This document shows, piece after piece, positions 17,951-27,646 of a stretch of DNA of 64,000 nt. Both the position numbers and the translations under genes were made by a program. The DNA comes from UBA1672 sp050633645 (GTDB lineage: Bacteria > Pseudomonadota > Alphaproteobacteria > Micavibrionales > Micavibrionaceae). Positions within the stretch are counted from its first letter, which is position 1. Every line of letters starts with the position of its first letter. Below the pieces are notes generated by a model that saw only the letters and a program-made list of their open reading frames with translations, searched no databases and was not told where the DNA came from. The stretch spans positions 186,001 through 250,000 of the forward strand of contig JBOEGX010000004.1 of the NCBI GenBank assembly GCA_050633645.1, read 5' to 3'.

Positions 17951-18538
17951 TTATATATATTTTGTACCAAGTGCCCGCGCCACAAATTGCAATGCCTTGC
18001 GCTCATCCAAAGAAATATTGATAAACTGTTCCCATTCTTTGTAATGCTCACCTTTTTTAGAGGCTTTTTGTTTACCAACAACAAAATATAAGTACACTTT
18101 TATTTTGTTAATCAAAGACGTACCTTTACCATACTCCCGAAAAGCCAGAGCAACAGACTCACCAATCTCAATCAAATGATTTCTAAAGGCATTAACCTCC
18201 TTTTCATCAACGCGCATCGATAAAATATCAATCGCCTTGTGACACTCACCTTCAACATGTTCAAGATCAGATGACCATCCCGCCCATTCTGCCTTACGGC
18301 GCACGGTCTCACTAATCACATATTGAACAGTTTCGGCGCCAAAGACCTCTTGAGAATACGCAGTTATAATACTAGAAAGCGCCGCCATCTCCGCTTCCTC
18401 TGAATCATCACCGCCAGAATTATCACTTTGACTAACAAGCAACCCCACGCGATAAGGCAAGCTCACCAACATCGTGCGTTGATCTTCTGGTAAATCATCA
18501 AGAAAATTCATACTATTTTTCACATCCTCATTAATCAT
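17951..18538 (-). CDS. Hypothetical protein, tandem paralogue B
   Basis: This 195-residue protein is the upstream member of the tandem pair. It shares VSLPYRVGLLVSQSD, EMAAL and the helical core with its neighbour. It differs by a basic, more hydrophobic C-terminal part (INKIKVYLYFVVGKQKASKK) that could touch the membrane. It is predicted soluble otherwise. Function unknown; the duplication suggests a heteromeric complex or divided roles. Confidence 0.75.
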   Translation of the reverse strand: MINEDVKNSMNFLDDLPEDQRTMLVSLPYRVGLLVSQSDNSGGDDSEEAEMAALSSIITAYSQEVFGAETVQYVISETVRRKAEWAGWSSDLEHVEGECHKAIDILSMRVDEKEVNAFRNHLIEIGESVALAFREYGKGTSLINKIKVYLYFVVGKQKASKKGEHYKEWEQFINISLDERKALQFVARALGTKYI

Positions 18539-18665
18539 AAAAATACTTTACACGCAAAACCCATTTATCTCAAACAGCTTTTGCCTTATTTAAATACCCA
18601 TTGACTTTTATCATTGAACTCCCCGTGCAGCAGGCGCATATTCAAAACAATGAAGGAGATAAATC

Positions 18666-19346
18666 ATGAGCTACATTCGAAAAGTCACAGGCACCAATGA
18701 AAAACTCATTTTAATCACACGATTACACTGGATATACCTTATAGAATCTATTCTTTGGTTTGCCGCAATCACAGGACTTGGAATTTTCATTGAATATATG
18801 CTCTGGAAATATGCAGGCAGCAAAATCCTTATCAACTCCCTTCTCCTCAACATGGATATATGGATTTTTCATTTCGACCAAAACCACACACCCATCCCAT
18901 GGATGTTCGCCCTTGCAGGTTTTGCAGTATTTTGGCCACTTTTTTCAACATATATTTCAACCGAAGTTGGCCTAACAGATCGACGTATCATCCATAAAAA
19001 AGGCTTGATAATGATCGAAATCCAACAAGTCGAACTTGAAGACATACGCGGTGAACAGGTCAATCACGGCTGGTTAGGGTGGCTACTTGGCTATGGACGA
19101 CTTCATTTTGATTGTCGCTTCATTGATGATGTGCTCCTCCCCGCAATCCGTGACCCATACCGCCTCGTCAAAGCGGTACATACCGCCCGCATGCGTCATG
19201 ACAGCATTCCCTATACCATTGATAATTTAGATGGTGATATTGTCAGAATTGATGAACAGCGCATCAAAGCCTTCAAAGCGCGAGAAAAACTAAAACGATT
19301 AGGACGAAAAACCAAACGCGACTTTGATAAAGCAGAACACCAATAA
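18666..19346 (+). CDS. Bacterial PH-domain (bPH2) membrane protein
   Basis: The 226-residue protein has two transmembrane regions (about 25-48 and 78-95) followed by a bacterial PH-type domain: 'EVGLTDRRIIHKKGLIMIEI', then 'VELEDIRGEQVNHGWLGWLL' and a beta-rich stretch ending in 'GYGRLHFDC'. This is the YdbS/DUF304 arrangement. The C-terminal tail is highly charged and helical. A GAAGGAG-like ribosome site precedes the ATG. It lies on the opposite strand to sucD and converges on it at a shared terminator. The biochemical role of the family is unknown. Confidence 0.8.
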   Translation: MSYIRKVTGTNEKLILITRLHWIYLIESILWFAAITGLGIFIEYMLWKYAGSKILINSLLLNMDIWIFHFDQNHTPIPWMFALAGFAVFWPLFSTYISTEVGLTDRRIIHKKGLIMIEIQQVELEDIRGEQVNHGWLGWLLGYGRLHFDCRFIDDVLLPAIRDPYRLVKAVHTARMRHDSIPYTIDNLDGDIVRIDEQRIKAFKAREKLKRLGRKTKRDFDKAEHQ

Positions 19347-19378
19347 AAAACGCCCTTTAAATTATAAAGGGCGCTTTT
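19345..19378. terminator. Bidirectional terminator between PH-domain gene and sucD
   Basis: CGCCCTTT (19351-19358) pairs with AAAGGGCG (19366-19373) around a short loop. A run of A precedes it and a run of T follows, so it can stop transcription on both strands. The PH-domain gene and sucD converge here. Confidence 0.85.
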
Positions 19379-19400
19379 AAAAACTCTTATAATACAAAAA

Positions 19401-20276
19401 TTAAGCAGCCATCGCTTCCATCATAGCCGTCCCAAGACCCGCAGGACTTTCAGACACAGCAAAACCAGCAGAACGCATAGCATCCATTTTCGCAGGCGCT
19501 GTATCATCCGCACCTGAAATAATCGCACCAGCATGCCCCATACGCTTACCCGGAGGAGCAGTCGCCCCCGCAATAAAGCCAGCAATCGGCTTTTTATTCT
19601 TAAGTGATTTATAATACTCACAAGCTTCAAGCTCTGCCGTACCACCAATCTCACCAATCATCAAAATACCTTCAGTTTCCGGATCATTCATGAACAACTC
19701 AATACAATCGATAAAGTTCGTCCCATTCACTGGGTCACCACCAATACCAATACATGTTGTTTGGCCAAGACCAACTGCGCCCGTTTGCGCAACTGCTTCA
19801 TAGGTCAATGTCCCAGAACGTGAAACAATACCAATCTTGCCACGTTTATGGATATGACCGGGCATAATACCAATTTTACATTCACCTGGTGTAATAATTC
19901 CCGGACAGTTCGGCCCAATCAAACGGGTTTTAGAACCATCAAGCGCACGCTTCACCTTAACCATATCCAAAACAGGAATGCCCTCGGTAATACAAATCGC
20001 AAGTTCAATCTCCGCGTCAATCGCCTCTAAAATCGCATCTGCCGCAAACGGAGGCGGCACATAAATCACAGATGCATTCGCGCCTGTACGATCTTTCGCT
20101 TCACCGACAGTATCAAAAACGGGCAACCCAAGGTGATCAACGCCGCCCTTACCTGGTGTAACGCCACCAACCATTTTTGTGCCATAAGCAATCGCTTGTT
20201 CAGAATGGAACGTACCTTGCGCGCCCGTAAACCCCTGACAAATAACTTTCGTGTCTTTATTAACCAAAACAGACAT
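19401..20276 (-). CDS. sucD: Succinyl-CoA synthetase alpha subunit
   Basis: SucD binds CoA and carries the phosphohistidine in the interconversion of succinyl-CoA and succinate with nucleotide synthesis. From the chosen start it has 291 residues. The CoA-binding 'CQGFTGAQGTFHSEQAI' is at the N-terminus, GGVTPGKGG follows, and the active-site H248 is in MGHAGAIISG. The start at 20276 (MSVLVNKD) fits family length; the longer frame to 20381 adds a non-family hydrophobic stretch. Normally sucD follows sucC directly; here an opposite-strand gene of 1.6 kb separates them. Confidence 0.97.
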   Translation of the reverse strand: MSVLVNKDTKVICQGFTGAQGTFHSEQAIAYGTKMVGGVTPGKGGVDHLGLPVFDTVGEAKDRTGANASVIYVPPPFAADAILEAIDAEIELAICITEGIPVLDMVKVKRALDGSKTRLIGPNCPGIITPGECKIGIMPGHIHKRGKIGIVSRSGTLTYEAVAQTGAVGLGQTTCIGIGGDPVNGTNFIDCIELFMNDPETEGILMIGEIGGTAELEACEYYKSLKNKKPIAGFIAGATAPPGKRMGHAGAIISGADDTAPAKMDAMRSAGFAVSESPAGLGTAMMEAMAA

Positions 20277-20479
20277 AAGAATACTTTCTCCGTATAAAAT
20301 TCTATAAATCAACAAACCCGCAAAACATGTTCCGCAAATCCATGGCGCAATTAAACGCGCTTTACTTGCCAAAATCAACATAGGAATGTAAAAATAAAGG
20401 TGAAAAATATAAATTTTTGCATTTTACAACCCAAAGGTCTAAAAAGACATAAAATGACATAAGCAGTGATACAATAAAA

Positions 20480-22063
20480 ATGGGTATGAAACCTCAAAAA
20501 AAATGGCTCCCGAACGCATTAATGAGCGTTTTCCTCACCACGACGTCCTTGACGACCTTGGGACAAGACACTGCGCCCACCACAAAACCAAACAATACAC
20601 AACCAACGACTACGATCGAACTCCCACAAAATAATTATTCAACGATTCAGCTCACACCCGACTTAAAAATTAGTACTAAGAATTTTGATCTCATCGCAGA
20701 CTTATACAAAAAAACATTAAAAATAGACGCGGAATATGAAACGGTAAACAATAAACCTGTTCCCGATTTCATGCGAAGACCCGTTTACCTGTCAGAACTC
20801 CTCACAGGAAGCCCCCACGACACACAAATAGAAATCATGGCGACAGAAAGTGGCGGCTTCACACAAACAGACAACGCCACCAGTTCAGGCCTTGGCTACG
20901 GGCAATTTATGCGCCTGACAACCATGTATAATGCAATGATGATAACCGAAAACAAATTTAATGACGACGTCACCAGAAACATACAACCCGCATTCCCAAA
21001 AGAAATGAAGGTTCTTCACAGCATTCACCTTCGCTCAAGCCGCGCAGCCCGCATAACATTCACAGATCCAGACAAGCTTTCAAAGCTAACACAGGATCAA
21101 CAACGCCTCCTCATCAATCAAAACGAGCCCATTAATCATTGGGATGACACATTGAATGAAGACACGGCATTTCAAAAACTTGCCATCATAAATCCAGAAA
21201 CATACGAAAGCTTTAAAGAAGAACATACAGACCTGCAATCCGATCTACAGGAAAAACAAAAAGCATATAGGCGCGCAACCTCCCCCACATCTGCAATTAC
21301 TTTAGAGGAGTTTGATTTGTTATACGAACAAGCGCAAATTGCATATCAAAATACACAGGATTTCAACGCACGCCTCATTAAAGAAACAGTTGATGAATAT
21401 ACAAGACTAGTACATAAAGCCGAGGATATAGAACTCACCAACGATTTTCACAACGCCGTAAACCATAACATCACGGTCTCAACCCTTCTTCTGGGCTGGC
21501 ACACCCACAACAATATAAAAGAAATGCAGCGGCAGGAAATCCCCGTTTCAAAAAACTACGCTTATGACGCACATTTTAATGGTGTTGGCGGCGCCATCGC
21601 AAAACATAAAGAGCTCATGAAAAACCCCGACAATCCATCTTACATGATGTTTTCCAATTCAAGAGAAGAAGCAGAAGAAAAATACGGACATATTATTTTT
21701 AATGAAATCAATCGCAGCTTTTTCTTACACCCTGATAACGAAGACGGCACGCATAGATATAAAACGATCAAAGAAATGAATGACTACACCATTGATGTAA
21801 AAGGGTACGATGATCAATCCTTTATCACCCTTGGAGAAGCTGATACAGCCTTAACTGAAGCCATCAAAAACAGTGACATTGAATTCATCCTAACATCACA
21901 AGAACTGACCCGCCTCTATTCCAAAATAGAATCATACGCGCAAAAAGTGGATAACATTAAATACAAATTAGACAACCCAACCCCACCCAAGGAAGAGCTG
22001 GAACAATCACCAGAGAAAATAATTCCACCGCAAGAAACCATCCCCAACGCACCAGAAATATAA
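20480..22063 (+). CDS. Exported SLT-like (lytic transglycosylase) protein
   Basis: The 527-residue protein has a basic N-terminus and hydrophobic stretch ('ALMSVFLTTTSLTTLG') consistent with a signal peptide, then a Thr/Pro-rich linker. Residues 115-150 hold an SLT/lysozyme-like motif: IEIMATESGGF with candidate catalytic E123, then SGLGYGQFM at 136-144, matching the ES...G-x-GQF pattern of lytic transglycosylases. A long helical region with coiled-coil character (190-320) follows, then 'AHFNGVGGAIAKHK', which resembles the late part of the SLT fold. The tail is Pro/Glu rich. The SLT core appears split by the helical insertion. It is inserted between sucD and sucC on the opposite strand. Confidence 0.65.
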   Translation: MGMKPQKKWLPNALMSVFLTTTSLTTLGQDTAPTTKPNNTQPTTTIELPQNNYSTIQLTPDLKISTKNFDLIADLYKKTLKIDAEYETVNNKPVPDFMRRPVYLSELLTGSPHDTQIEIMATESGGFTQTDNATSSGLGYGQFMRLTTMYNAMMITENKFNDDVTRNIQPAFPKEMKVLHSIHLRSSRAARITFTDPDKLSKLTQDQQRLLINQNEPINHWDDTLNEDTAFQKLAIINPETYESFKEEHTDLQSDLQEKQKAYRRATSPTSAITLEEFDLLYEQAQIAYQNTQDFNARLIKETVDEYTRLVHKAEDIELTNDFHNAVNHNITVSTLLLGWHTHNNIKEMQRQEIPVSKNYAYDAHFNGVGGAIAKHKELMKNPDNPSYMMFSNSREEAEEKYGHIIFNEINRSFFLHPDNEDGTHRYKTIKEMNDYTIDVKGYDDQSFITLGEADTALTEAIKNSDIEFILTSQELTRLYSKIESYAQKVDNIKYKLDNPTPPKEELEQSPEKIIPPQETIPNAPEI

Positions 22064-22075
22064 TGTAAGAAAAAA

Positions 22076-22100
22076 CGCGAAAAGAAAACTTTCCGCGCCT
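22076..22100. terminator. Probable terminator between SLT-like gene and sucC
   Basis: CGCGAAAAG (22076-22084) pairs with CTTTCCGCG (22089-22097) with one mismatch and a four-base loop. It lies between two converging genes. Confidence 0.5.
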
Positions 22101-22126
22101 TACAAATCAATATTCAAAGGCAACGA

Positions 22127-23329
22127 CTAAGCCGCTTTTGCTGCCTTTTCAGTCGCTGCAACAACTTTCGCCGCCGCATCTTCAAGATTATCCGCAGAAA
22201 TAATCGGCAAACCTGATTCTGCCATTAATTTCTTACCTGCTTCAACATTCGTCCCTTCAAGACGAACAACCAACGGCACGGATAAATCGACCTCTTTCGC
22301 CGCCGCAATAACACCCTGCGCAATCACATCACATTTCATGATGCCGCCAAAAATATTCACAAGAATACCTTTTACATTCGCATCGGATAAAATAATTTTG
22401 AATGCGGTCGTAACGCGTTCTGCCGTTGCGCCACCACCAACATCAAGAAAGTTAGCCGGCTCACCACCATGAAGTTTGATAATATCCATGGTCGACATCG
22501 CAAGACCTGCACCATTAACCATACAACCAATATTACCATCCAAACGGACATAAGACAGCTCGTTATCCGCCGCTATCTTCTCATTCGCATCTTCTTCACT
22601 CTCATCGCGCATCTCATAAATCGCCTTCTGACGATACATCGCATTCGGGTCAAAATTCATTTTCGCATCCAAGGCCATCACATCATCACCCGCAAGAATC
22701 ATAGGGTTGATCTCGACGATAGATGCATCAGTTTCTATAAAGCACTTATAAAGCGCCGCAAAAAACTTCGTCGCACTCTTCACCTGCGCGCCTTTAAGGC
22801 CAAGACCAAATGCCAATTTGCGGCAATGAAAACCAGATATCCCCGACGCTGGATCAACAGTAACCTTGATAATCTTTTCTGGGCTATTCTCCGCCACTTC
22901 TTCAATATCCATACCGCCTTCGGTCGACACCATAAATGTCACGCGACTTGATGCACGATCTAAAACCACTGAGCAATAATATTCTTTGGAAATATCAACA
23001 CCATCAGTCACATATAAACGTTGAACTTGCTTGCCTTCTGGGCCAGTTTGTTTTGTAACCAAAACCTTACCCATCATGGCTTCCGCGGCCTCTTTCACTT
23101 CCGCAACGCTTTTACAAAGTCGAACACCGCCCTTACCTTCTGGGTTATCTGTAAAATGCCCCGCACCACGTCCACCTGCGTGAATTTGTGCCTTAACAAC
23201 ATAAAGATCACTCGACATCGATTCGGCCGCCTTAACTGCCTCATCCACACTCATCGCTGGAATGCCCTTTGGCACCGCAACACCATATTTTTCTAACAAT
23301 TCTTTTGCCTGATATTCATGAATATTCAT
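22127..23329 (-). CDS. sucC: Succinyl-CoA synthetase beta subunit
   Basis: SucC is the nucleotide- and succinate-binding subunit of succinyl-CoA synthetase. It has 400 residues with an ATP-grasp N-terminal part (MNIHEYQAKELLEKYGV, 'VVKAQIHAGGRGAGH') and the C-terminal CoA-ligase domain with 'NIFGGIMKCDVIAQGV'. An alanine-rich tail is present. A GGAG ribosome site lies nine bases before the ATG. Its partner sucD lies 1.85 kb downstream, behind a gene on the other strand, so equal expression needs read-through or a separate promoter. Confidence 0.98.
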   Translation of the reverse strand: MNIHEYQAKELLEKYGVAVPKGIPAMSVDEAVKAAESMSSDLYVVKAQIHAGGRGAGHFTDNPEGKGGVRLCKSVAEVKEAAEAMMGKVLVTKQTGPEGKQVQRLYVTDGVDISKEYYCSVVLDRASSRVTFMVSTEGGMDIEEVAENSPEKIIKVTVDPASGISGFHCRKLAFGLGLKGAQVKSATKFFAALYKCFIETDASIVEINPMILAGDDVMALDAKMNFDPNAMYRQKAIYEMRDESEEDANEKIAADNELSYVRLDGNIGCMVNGAGLAMSTMDIIKLHGGEPANFLDVGGGATAERVTTAFKIILSDANVKGILVNIFGGIMKCDVIAQGVIAAAKEVDLSVPLVVRLEGTNVEAGKKLMAESGLPIISADNLEDAAAKVVAATEKAAKAA

Positions 23330-23480
23330 GGAAAGCGACTCCGTTCTGCTTAATATTTGTAAGGCTCACCGCCCGATAAATTCTACAAATTGTGTTTAAC
23401 ACTCTTAACAACATTTGAAAACCGTAAATTTATTACAAAACGTTGATTTAAGAGCCACGTAAAAATTATATCAGTTCTTT

Positions 23481-23510
23481 TTGACAAAGAACCTTTCAAT
23501 ACACTACAAT
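23481..23510 (+). promoter_or_regulatory. Sigma-70-type promoter of coiled-coil gene
   Basis: TTGACA (23481-23486) and TACAAT (23505-23510) are separated by 18 bases, a near-consensus housekeeping promoter. The start would be near 23517, leaving a 75-base leader before the gene at 23593. The leader includes a possible 13-codon reading frame starting at 23537 after TTTT, and an AAGGAAAT ribosome site before the main ATG. Confidence 0.7.
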
Positions 23511-23592
23511 AGGGGAAAATAAATTGGGTGTGTTTTATGAGGAGAAATTCCTTAAATAAAACATTAAAGAAAATATAAGGAAATATAATTCC

Positions 23593-26376
23593 ATGGCAAT
23601 TCTAATACAGGGTGACGACAATAAAAAAGATAATGAGATAACCTTAGAAACTAAGGATCAACAACAACCCGAACAAGTAAATAATTTAGAGCCTGCAAAA
23701 CCTGCGGAAACGGCCGGCCTTTCTGCCGATCAACTCGGCATGGGCGCCAAACAAACATCTAGATTACAAGACCCAACAAACCCTGAAAATTCTCGCCAAG
23801 GGCCAGACGCACAAACTCTCAATAATCAAATACAAAGCGAAGAAACTGTATTCACCGCCAGCCCTCACAGCAATGAAGTAGCCTTTGATCAAATCAACAA
23901 AGGTCTTCAAGGCGCCGCAGAAGGGCACGTTGCTGGAGTTATGGGCTCGGAAATCGAAACATTTGCACTAAAAGAAGAAAAAAGACGCAAAGATGCGAGG
24001 GCCGCCCTTGCTTACGCAAACATTATGTCGCAAGAAGACTTGTTCAAAGCATTTGATGAACTCGATGACAAAGTTGATGAAACAATCAACAGAGCCCAAG
24101 AAATTATAGATAGACTCAACGCATCATACATAGAAGTAAGAGATTATACATGGGCCGCGGCAGCAGAACATGTTGAAGAATTGACAAAACTCCAAGAAAT
24201 GCAACGCGAATTAAAATCTGCACAAGACGAACTTGCCGCCATGAAAGCAAGCGGCAATGCATCCCCCGAAGAAATAGCGGCAAGACAAGCTGAGATTGAT
24301 GCACAACAAGAAGCCGTCGACAGACAACAAATCATCTCAAATGGCGCATCGGCAACTTATGAGGCACTAGCAACACAACTCACAAAAATTGAAGCCGAAA
24401 GAACAGCACTCGCACAAAGCATAACGAATATTATTGAGGAACGTTCTGACCTTAAAAGAAAATTAAACAGCGGCGAATTATCAGAAGAAGAATGCGCCCA
24501 AGCTCAAGCACGTTTAGAAGCAATCGAAATAGAACGACAAGAGCTTGATCGGCAATCTGTAGAAGCAGAAATCAGAGCAAAAGAGCAAATGAAAATTGCC
24601 GAAACTATTAAAGACCGTATGAAAGACGGAAATATCAATATATCCGATATTAAAGAACTACAGAATATGGCAAAAGACGATCCTAAACTCATGGGGTTTA
24701 TTGCAGATATAGGCGAAGCGAGCCTCGCTAAAGGCATCACCGTAACCGATGCGGATGGCAATTTTGTTGGCAAAGGCGACATAAAAGGCTTAATGCTTGG
24801 TGAATATGACAAAATCATTAAAGAACAAATTGCAGTTGAAGAACAAATAGACACAAGCAGCGCCGAATTAGCCGCCCTTAAACTACAAATTGACCAGGCA
24901 AAACAAACACTCCAAACTGAGCAGTCTGAACTCAGCGATGCTCAGGCCGCATTAAAAACGGAACAAGCTCAAACCACGCAAGCAACAACAGATGCCCAAT
25001 CCATTACAGCCATCATGTCACAATATGACGACATTCAAGACTATATGCAGAAAAATTACAGTATTGGTGGTATTGGTGATGGTGAAGATATCGGAGCGGT
25101 AGCGCAAGACGAAAGCCGAATACTTAAAGATTCAGGCGGAAACTTCGTCTACATGAGCAGTGAAAATCAAGCACTATACACCCTTGCAAAAAACGAAGAC
25201 GGATCAATAAAACTTGTTGATGGAGAACAAGTAAAACAAGAGCTAAGCGTTGAAGAAGCATTATCTTTGCAAAGCAAAATGTATGCAGAAAAACTTGTAC
25301 CAAGAAACTTTGTCCGCGATGACGCATTCCCAGAACGCAGCACAGGAAAAGATACATTCGGGCGCACACTCATAAGCTCTATGACTGGAATGGAAAAAGG
25401 TGAGCAACAGGCCAATATTGATGCCGCCATTGAAGAACAAAAAAGACAAGAGCTTGCCGCACAAGATGCAGAGGGACAGGCGTCACAGGAATTGGCAGAC
25501 GCACAAAACGCAGTATCAGAACAACAACGAAATGTAACCAATACACAGGCAACCATTACAAGTTTAGAACAACAATATGCCGCGCTTCTAGAAAAAGAAG
25601 AGGCATTAAAACAAGAAGCTCTCGCAAATAACATTGACCTTGAGGCAGAATCAAAAACAGCCCAAACAGAGGAATCAAATTCCGATACCGCCCTCGCCGA
25701 AAATACAGAAATGGAAACACCTGCACCCGCCTATGACCATGACCACAGCGTATATTTAGGCAAGCTGGAACAACAAATCGGAAATGGAACGGTATCCCCC
25801 GAACAACTGGAAGAGCTTCTCGCCGAAGCGCCCGAAGGCGTTGACCTCGACAAAGTAAAAGCGGATTTAGAAGCAAAAGGCATGCTCACACCAGAAGATC
25901 AAAATGATCCACAACTGGCACAAAACACGCTTGAAGACCAACCTGCTCCATCCAATACAATAAGCGTGACATACCCATATCTGGGCGCAACTGCACAGGT
26001 TCAAGTCATCCCCGCAGCATCAATTGCACCATCAAATAACGGGGTATCTCCAGCGCCATATTCAAGCTTCGCAGATGGCCCGGAATTCGCCGCAACAAAC
26101 GACCCAAAAAATCCAGATGCAACATACTCAGCACCAATAAATAACGGTACAAGCAACGTTGTGAATGCGTCGTCAAGCTTCGGAAAATCCCCTGTTGATC
26201 AACCTGCCGCAGGTACAGGCGCACCAACGCCCGAACAACTTGCCACATTGGAACAAGAACGCATACAAAGAGAGGCTCTCTTGCAACAACAACTACAAAA
26301 TCAGCAACTCGCCCAAAATGATAGCAAAATAGCACCAACATCTGGTACGGGAACGGGTGCAGGCGGAATAATGTGA
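23593..26376 (+). CDS. Long coiled-coil protein, 927 residues
   Basis: I do not recognise a family. The sequence is dominated by Glu, Gln, Ala and Lys. Long heptad-like coiled coils span about 120-370 and 410-480, with another at 600-680. A compact, more globular segment with 'GIGDGEDIGAVAQDESRI' lies between. The last 220 residues are Pro/Ser/Asn/Gln-rich and low complexity, ending GTGTGAGGIM. There is no signal peptide or membrane helix. Architecture suggests a structural or scaffold protein. It is followed on the same strand by two muramidase-type genes, the first with its own promoter. It lies divergent to sucC. Confidence 0.8.
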   Translation: MAILIQGDDNKKDNEITLETKDQQQPEQVNNLEPAKPAETAGLSADQLGMGAKQTSRLQDPTNPENSRQGPDAQTLNNQIQSEETVFTASPHSNEVAFDQINKGLQGAAEGHVAGVMGSEIETFALKEEKRRKDARAALAYANIMSQEDLFKAFDELDDKVDETINRAQEIIDRLNASYIEVRDYTWAAAAEHVEELTKLQEMQRELKSAQDELAAMKASGNASPEEIAARQAEIDAQQEAVDRQQIISNGASATYEALATQLTKIEAERTALAQSITNIIEERSDLKRKLNSGELSEEECAQAQARLEAIEIERQELDRQSVEAEIRAKEQMKIAETIKDRMKDGNINISDIKELQNMAKDDPKLMGFIADIGEASLAKGITVTDADGNFVGKGDIKGLMLGEYDKIIKEQIAVEEQIDTSSAELAALKLQIDQAKQTLQTEQSELSDAQAALKTEQAQTTQATTDAQSITAIMSQYDDIQDYMQKNYSIGGIGDGEDIGAVAQDESRILKDSGGNFVYMSSENQALYTLAKNEDGSIKLVDGEQVKQELSVEEALSLQSKMYAEKLVPRNFVRDDAFPERSTGKDTFGRTLISSMTGMEKGEQQANIDAAIEEQKRQELAAQDAEGQASQELADAQNAVSEQQRNVTNTQATITSLEQQYAALLEKEEALKQEALANNIDLEAESKTAQTEESNSDTALAENTEMETPAPAYDHDHSVYLGKLEQQIGNGTVSPEQLEELLAEAPEGVDLDKVKADLEAKGMLTPEDQNDPQLAQNTLEDQPAPSNTISVTYPYLGATAQVQVIPAASIAPSNNGVSPAPYSSFADGPEFAATNDPKNPDATYSAPINNGTSNVVNASSSFGKSPVDQPAAGTGAPTPEQLATLEQERIQREALLQQQLQNQQLAQNDSKIAPTSGTGTGAGGIM

Positions 26377-26389
26377 GAACATCAAAAGT

Positions 26390-26418
26390 TTGACGAATTA
26401 AGGAAAACAATATAGTAT
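26390..26418 (+). promoter_or_regulatory. Promoter of muramidase gene
   Basis: TTGACG (26390-26395) and TAGTAT (26413-26418) lie 17 bases apart. Downstream in the leader, AGCGTG-AAAA-CACGCT (26442-26457) forms a perfect hairpin without a U tail, possibly an mRNA stabiliser. Confidence 0.55.
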
Positions 26419-26491
26419 TCTTATATATAAGCGATAAATAAAGCGTGAAAACACGCTAAACGTTGAAAAAAATATTTTAGGGTGAATAAAA

Positions 26492-27565
26492 TTGGCAGAA
26501 AATCAAGGCGTTAGCCCCACCATAGCAGATCCACTGGCCTCAGACGGTTTAACCACGGCTGAGCGCGATAAACGCCGCGAATCTGATCGCCAAACCACCG
26601 AAACAGCCGATAAAATGAATGGCCTAAATATTTTTGCCTTCTTCATTTCAATGTTTATGGGTAAAGACAGTGAGTTATTAAAAAATGACGATGCCATAAA
26701 TTCCATTACAAAAGCGTTCTCATTAGATTCATCCGCATTCAAAAATACTATTCGTGATTTTCAAAATGGTGACATTTCTGGATTTCAGGCTGCGGCACGC
26801 ACTAGAAATAGTATTTCGGACATTTCAAATGTTGATTGGGCACGCGCCGAAGAAACCGTTTCAAAATATGCTGAAACTGGTAACCCTTTACTGGAACTCA
26901 TTGCAGATAAAGAGTCTGGTGGAGATTATAACCGCATATATGGTGCAGGACATCAGACCCGCCCGCTAACTGACATGACCATTAACGAGGTTTTAGCATG
27001 GCAAAAAAGTCACGTAAACAGCGGATCCCCTTCATCGGCCGCAGGTAAATACCAAATCATATACAAGACACTGAGTGGTCTGAAAGATGAAATGGGATTA
27101 ACCGGAAACGAAAAATACGATGAAGCTATGCAAGATAAAATGGCGATGACATTGTTGAACCGCCGTGGATATGATGACTTAATTGCAGGTAATATTTCAG
27201 AACAACAATTCATGAAAAATGCCTCCATGGAGTGGGCTGCCGCCCCAAAAGACATGAGCGGAAAAAGTTATTACGCCGGTGATGGCCTAAACAAAGCGCA
27301 TATTGACCCCGCAACAATGTTGTTGGCAATACGCAGTGCAAAAGACTTTGAAACCGAACCCGCCGCAAGAACACAACTCGCATCAAATTTCGAAACGGCC
27401 AAAGCGGCAGAAACCCCGCTCGACACAGATGGAAAACAACCTGATCCGCTCACCACGTCATTTGATGGAAACGGCGTAGATGAGGTTGAACGCCAAGCGC
27501 AACTGGCACAACTCGACACGCCAGAAACAAAAATATCAAATGGGATGAGCGCACCAGCGGCTTAA
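26492..27565 (+). CDS. Muramidase-like (phage lysozyme-type) protein, TTG start
   Basis: The 357-residue protein has a central lysozyme-like domain: ELIADKESGGDYNRIYG with candidate catalytic E141, 'LTDMTINEVLAWQ' and 'SSAAGKYQIIYKTL' at 181-194, then 'KYDEAMQDKMAMTLLNRRGY'. This order matches phage-type muramidases with the E-[ST]GG...G(R/K)YQ pattern. The N-terminal 130 residues hold a short hydrophobic stretch (LNIFAFFISMFMG) but no normal signal peptide. TTG is the start, with AGGGTG ahead of it and no nearby ATG. Export route unknown. It lies 115 bases after the coiled-coil gene and 82 before the next lytic gene. Confidence 0.75.
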   Translation: MAENQGVSPTIADPLASDGLTTAERDKRRESDRQTTETADKMNGLNIFAFFISMFMGKDSELLKNDDAINSITKAFSLDSSAFKNTIRDFQNGDISGFQAAARTRNSISDISNVDWARAEETVSKYAETGNPLLELIADKESGGDYNRIYGAGHQTRPLTDMTINEVLAWQKSHVNSGSPSSAAGKYQIIYKTLSGLKDEMGLTGNEKYDEAMQDKMAMTLLNRRGYDDLIAGNISEQQFMKNASMEWAAAPKDMSGKSYYAGDGLNKAHIDPATMLLAIRSAKDFETEPAARTQLASNFETAKAAETPLDTDGKQPDPLTTSFDGNGVDEVERQAQLAQLDTPETKISNGMSAPAA

Positions 27566-27646
27566 ACCACCTTAGCATTTTCTTCATAAACAATCGGTAT
27601 CCTTAAGACAGGTGCATTTCGCGCCGCTCAAAAAGATGCCGATCAC

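Noticed and set aside
18601..18630. TTGACT as a promoter for the PH-domain gene
   Set aside because: No acceptable -10 element lies at the right distance.
23566..23582. CtrA-type TTAA-N7-TTAA site before the coiled-coil gene
   Set aside because: The half sites are eight bases apart, not seven, and the sequence is AT rich.
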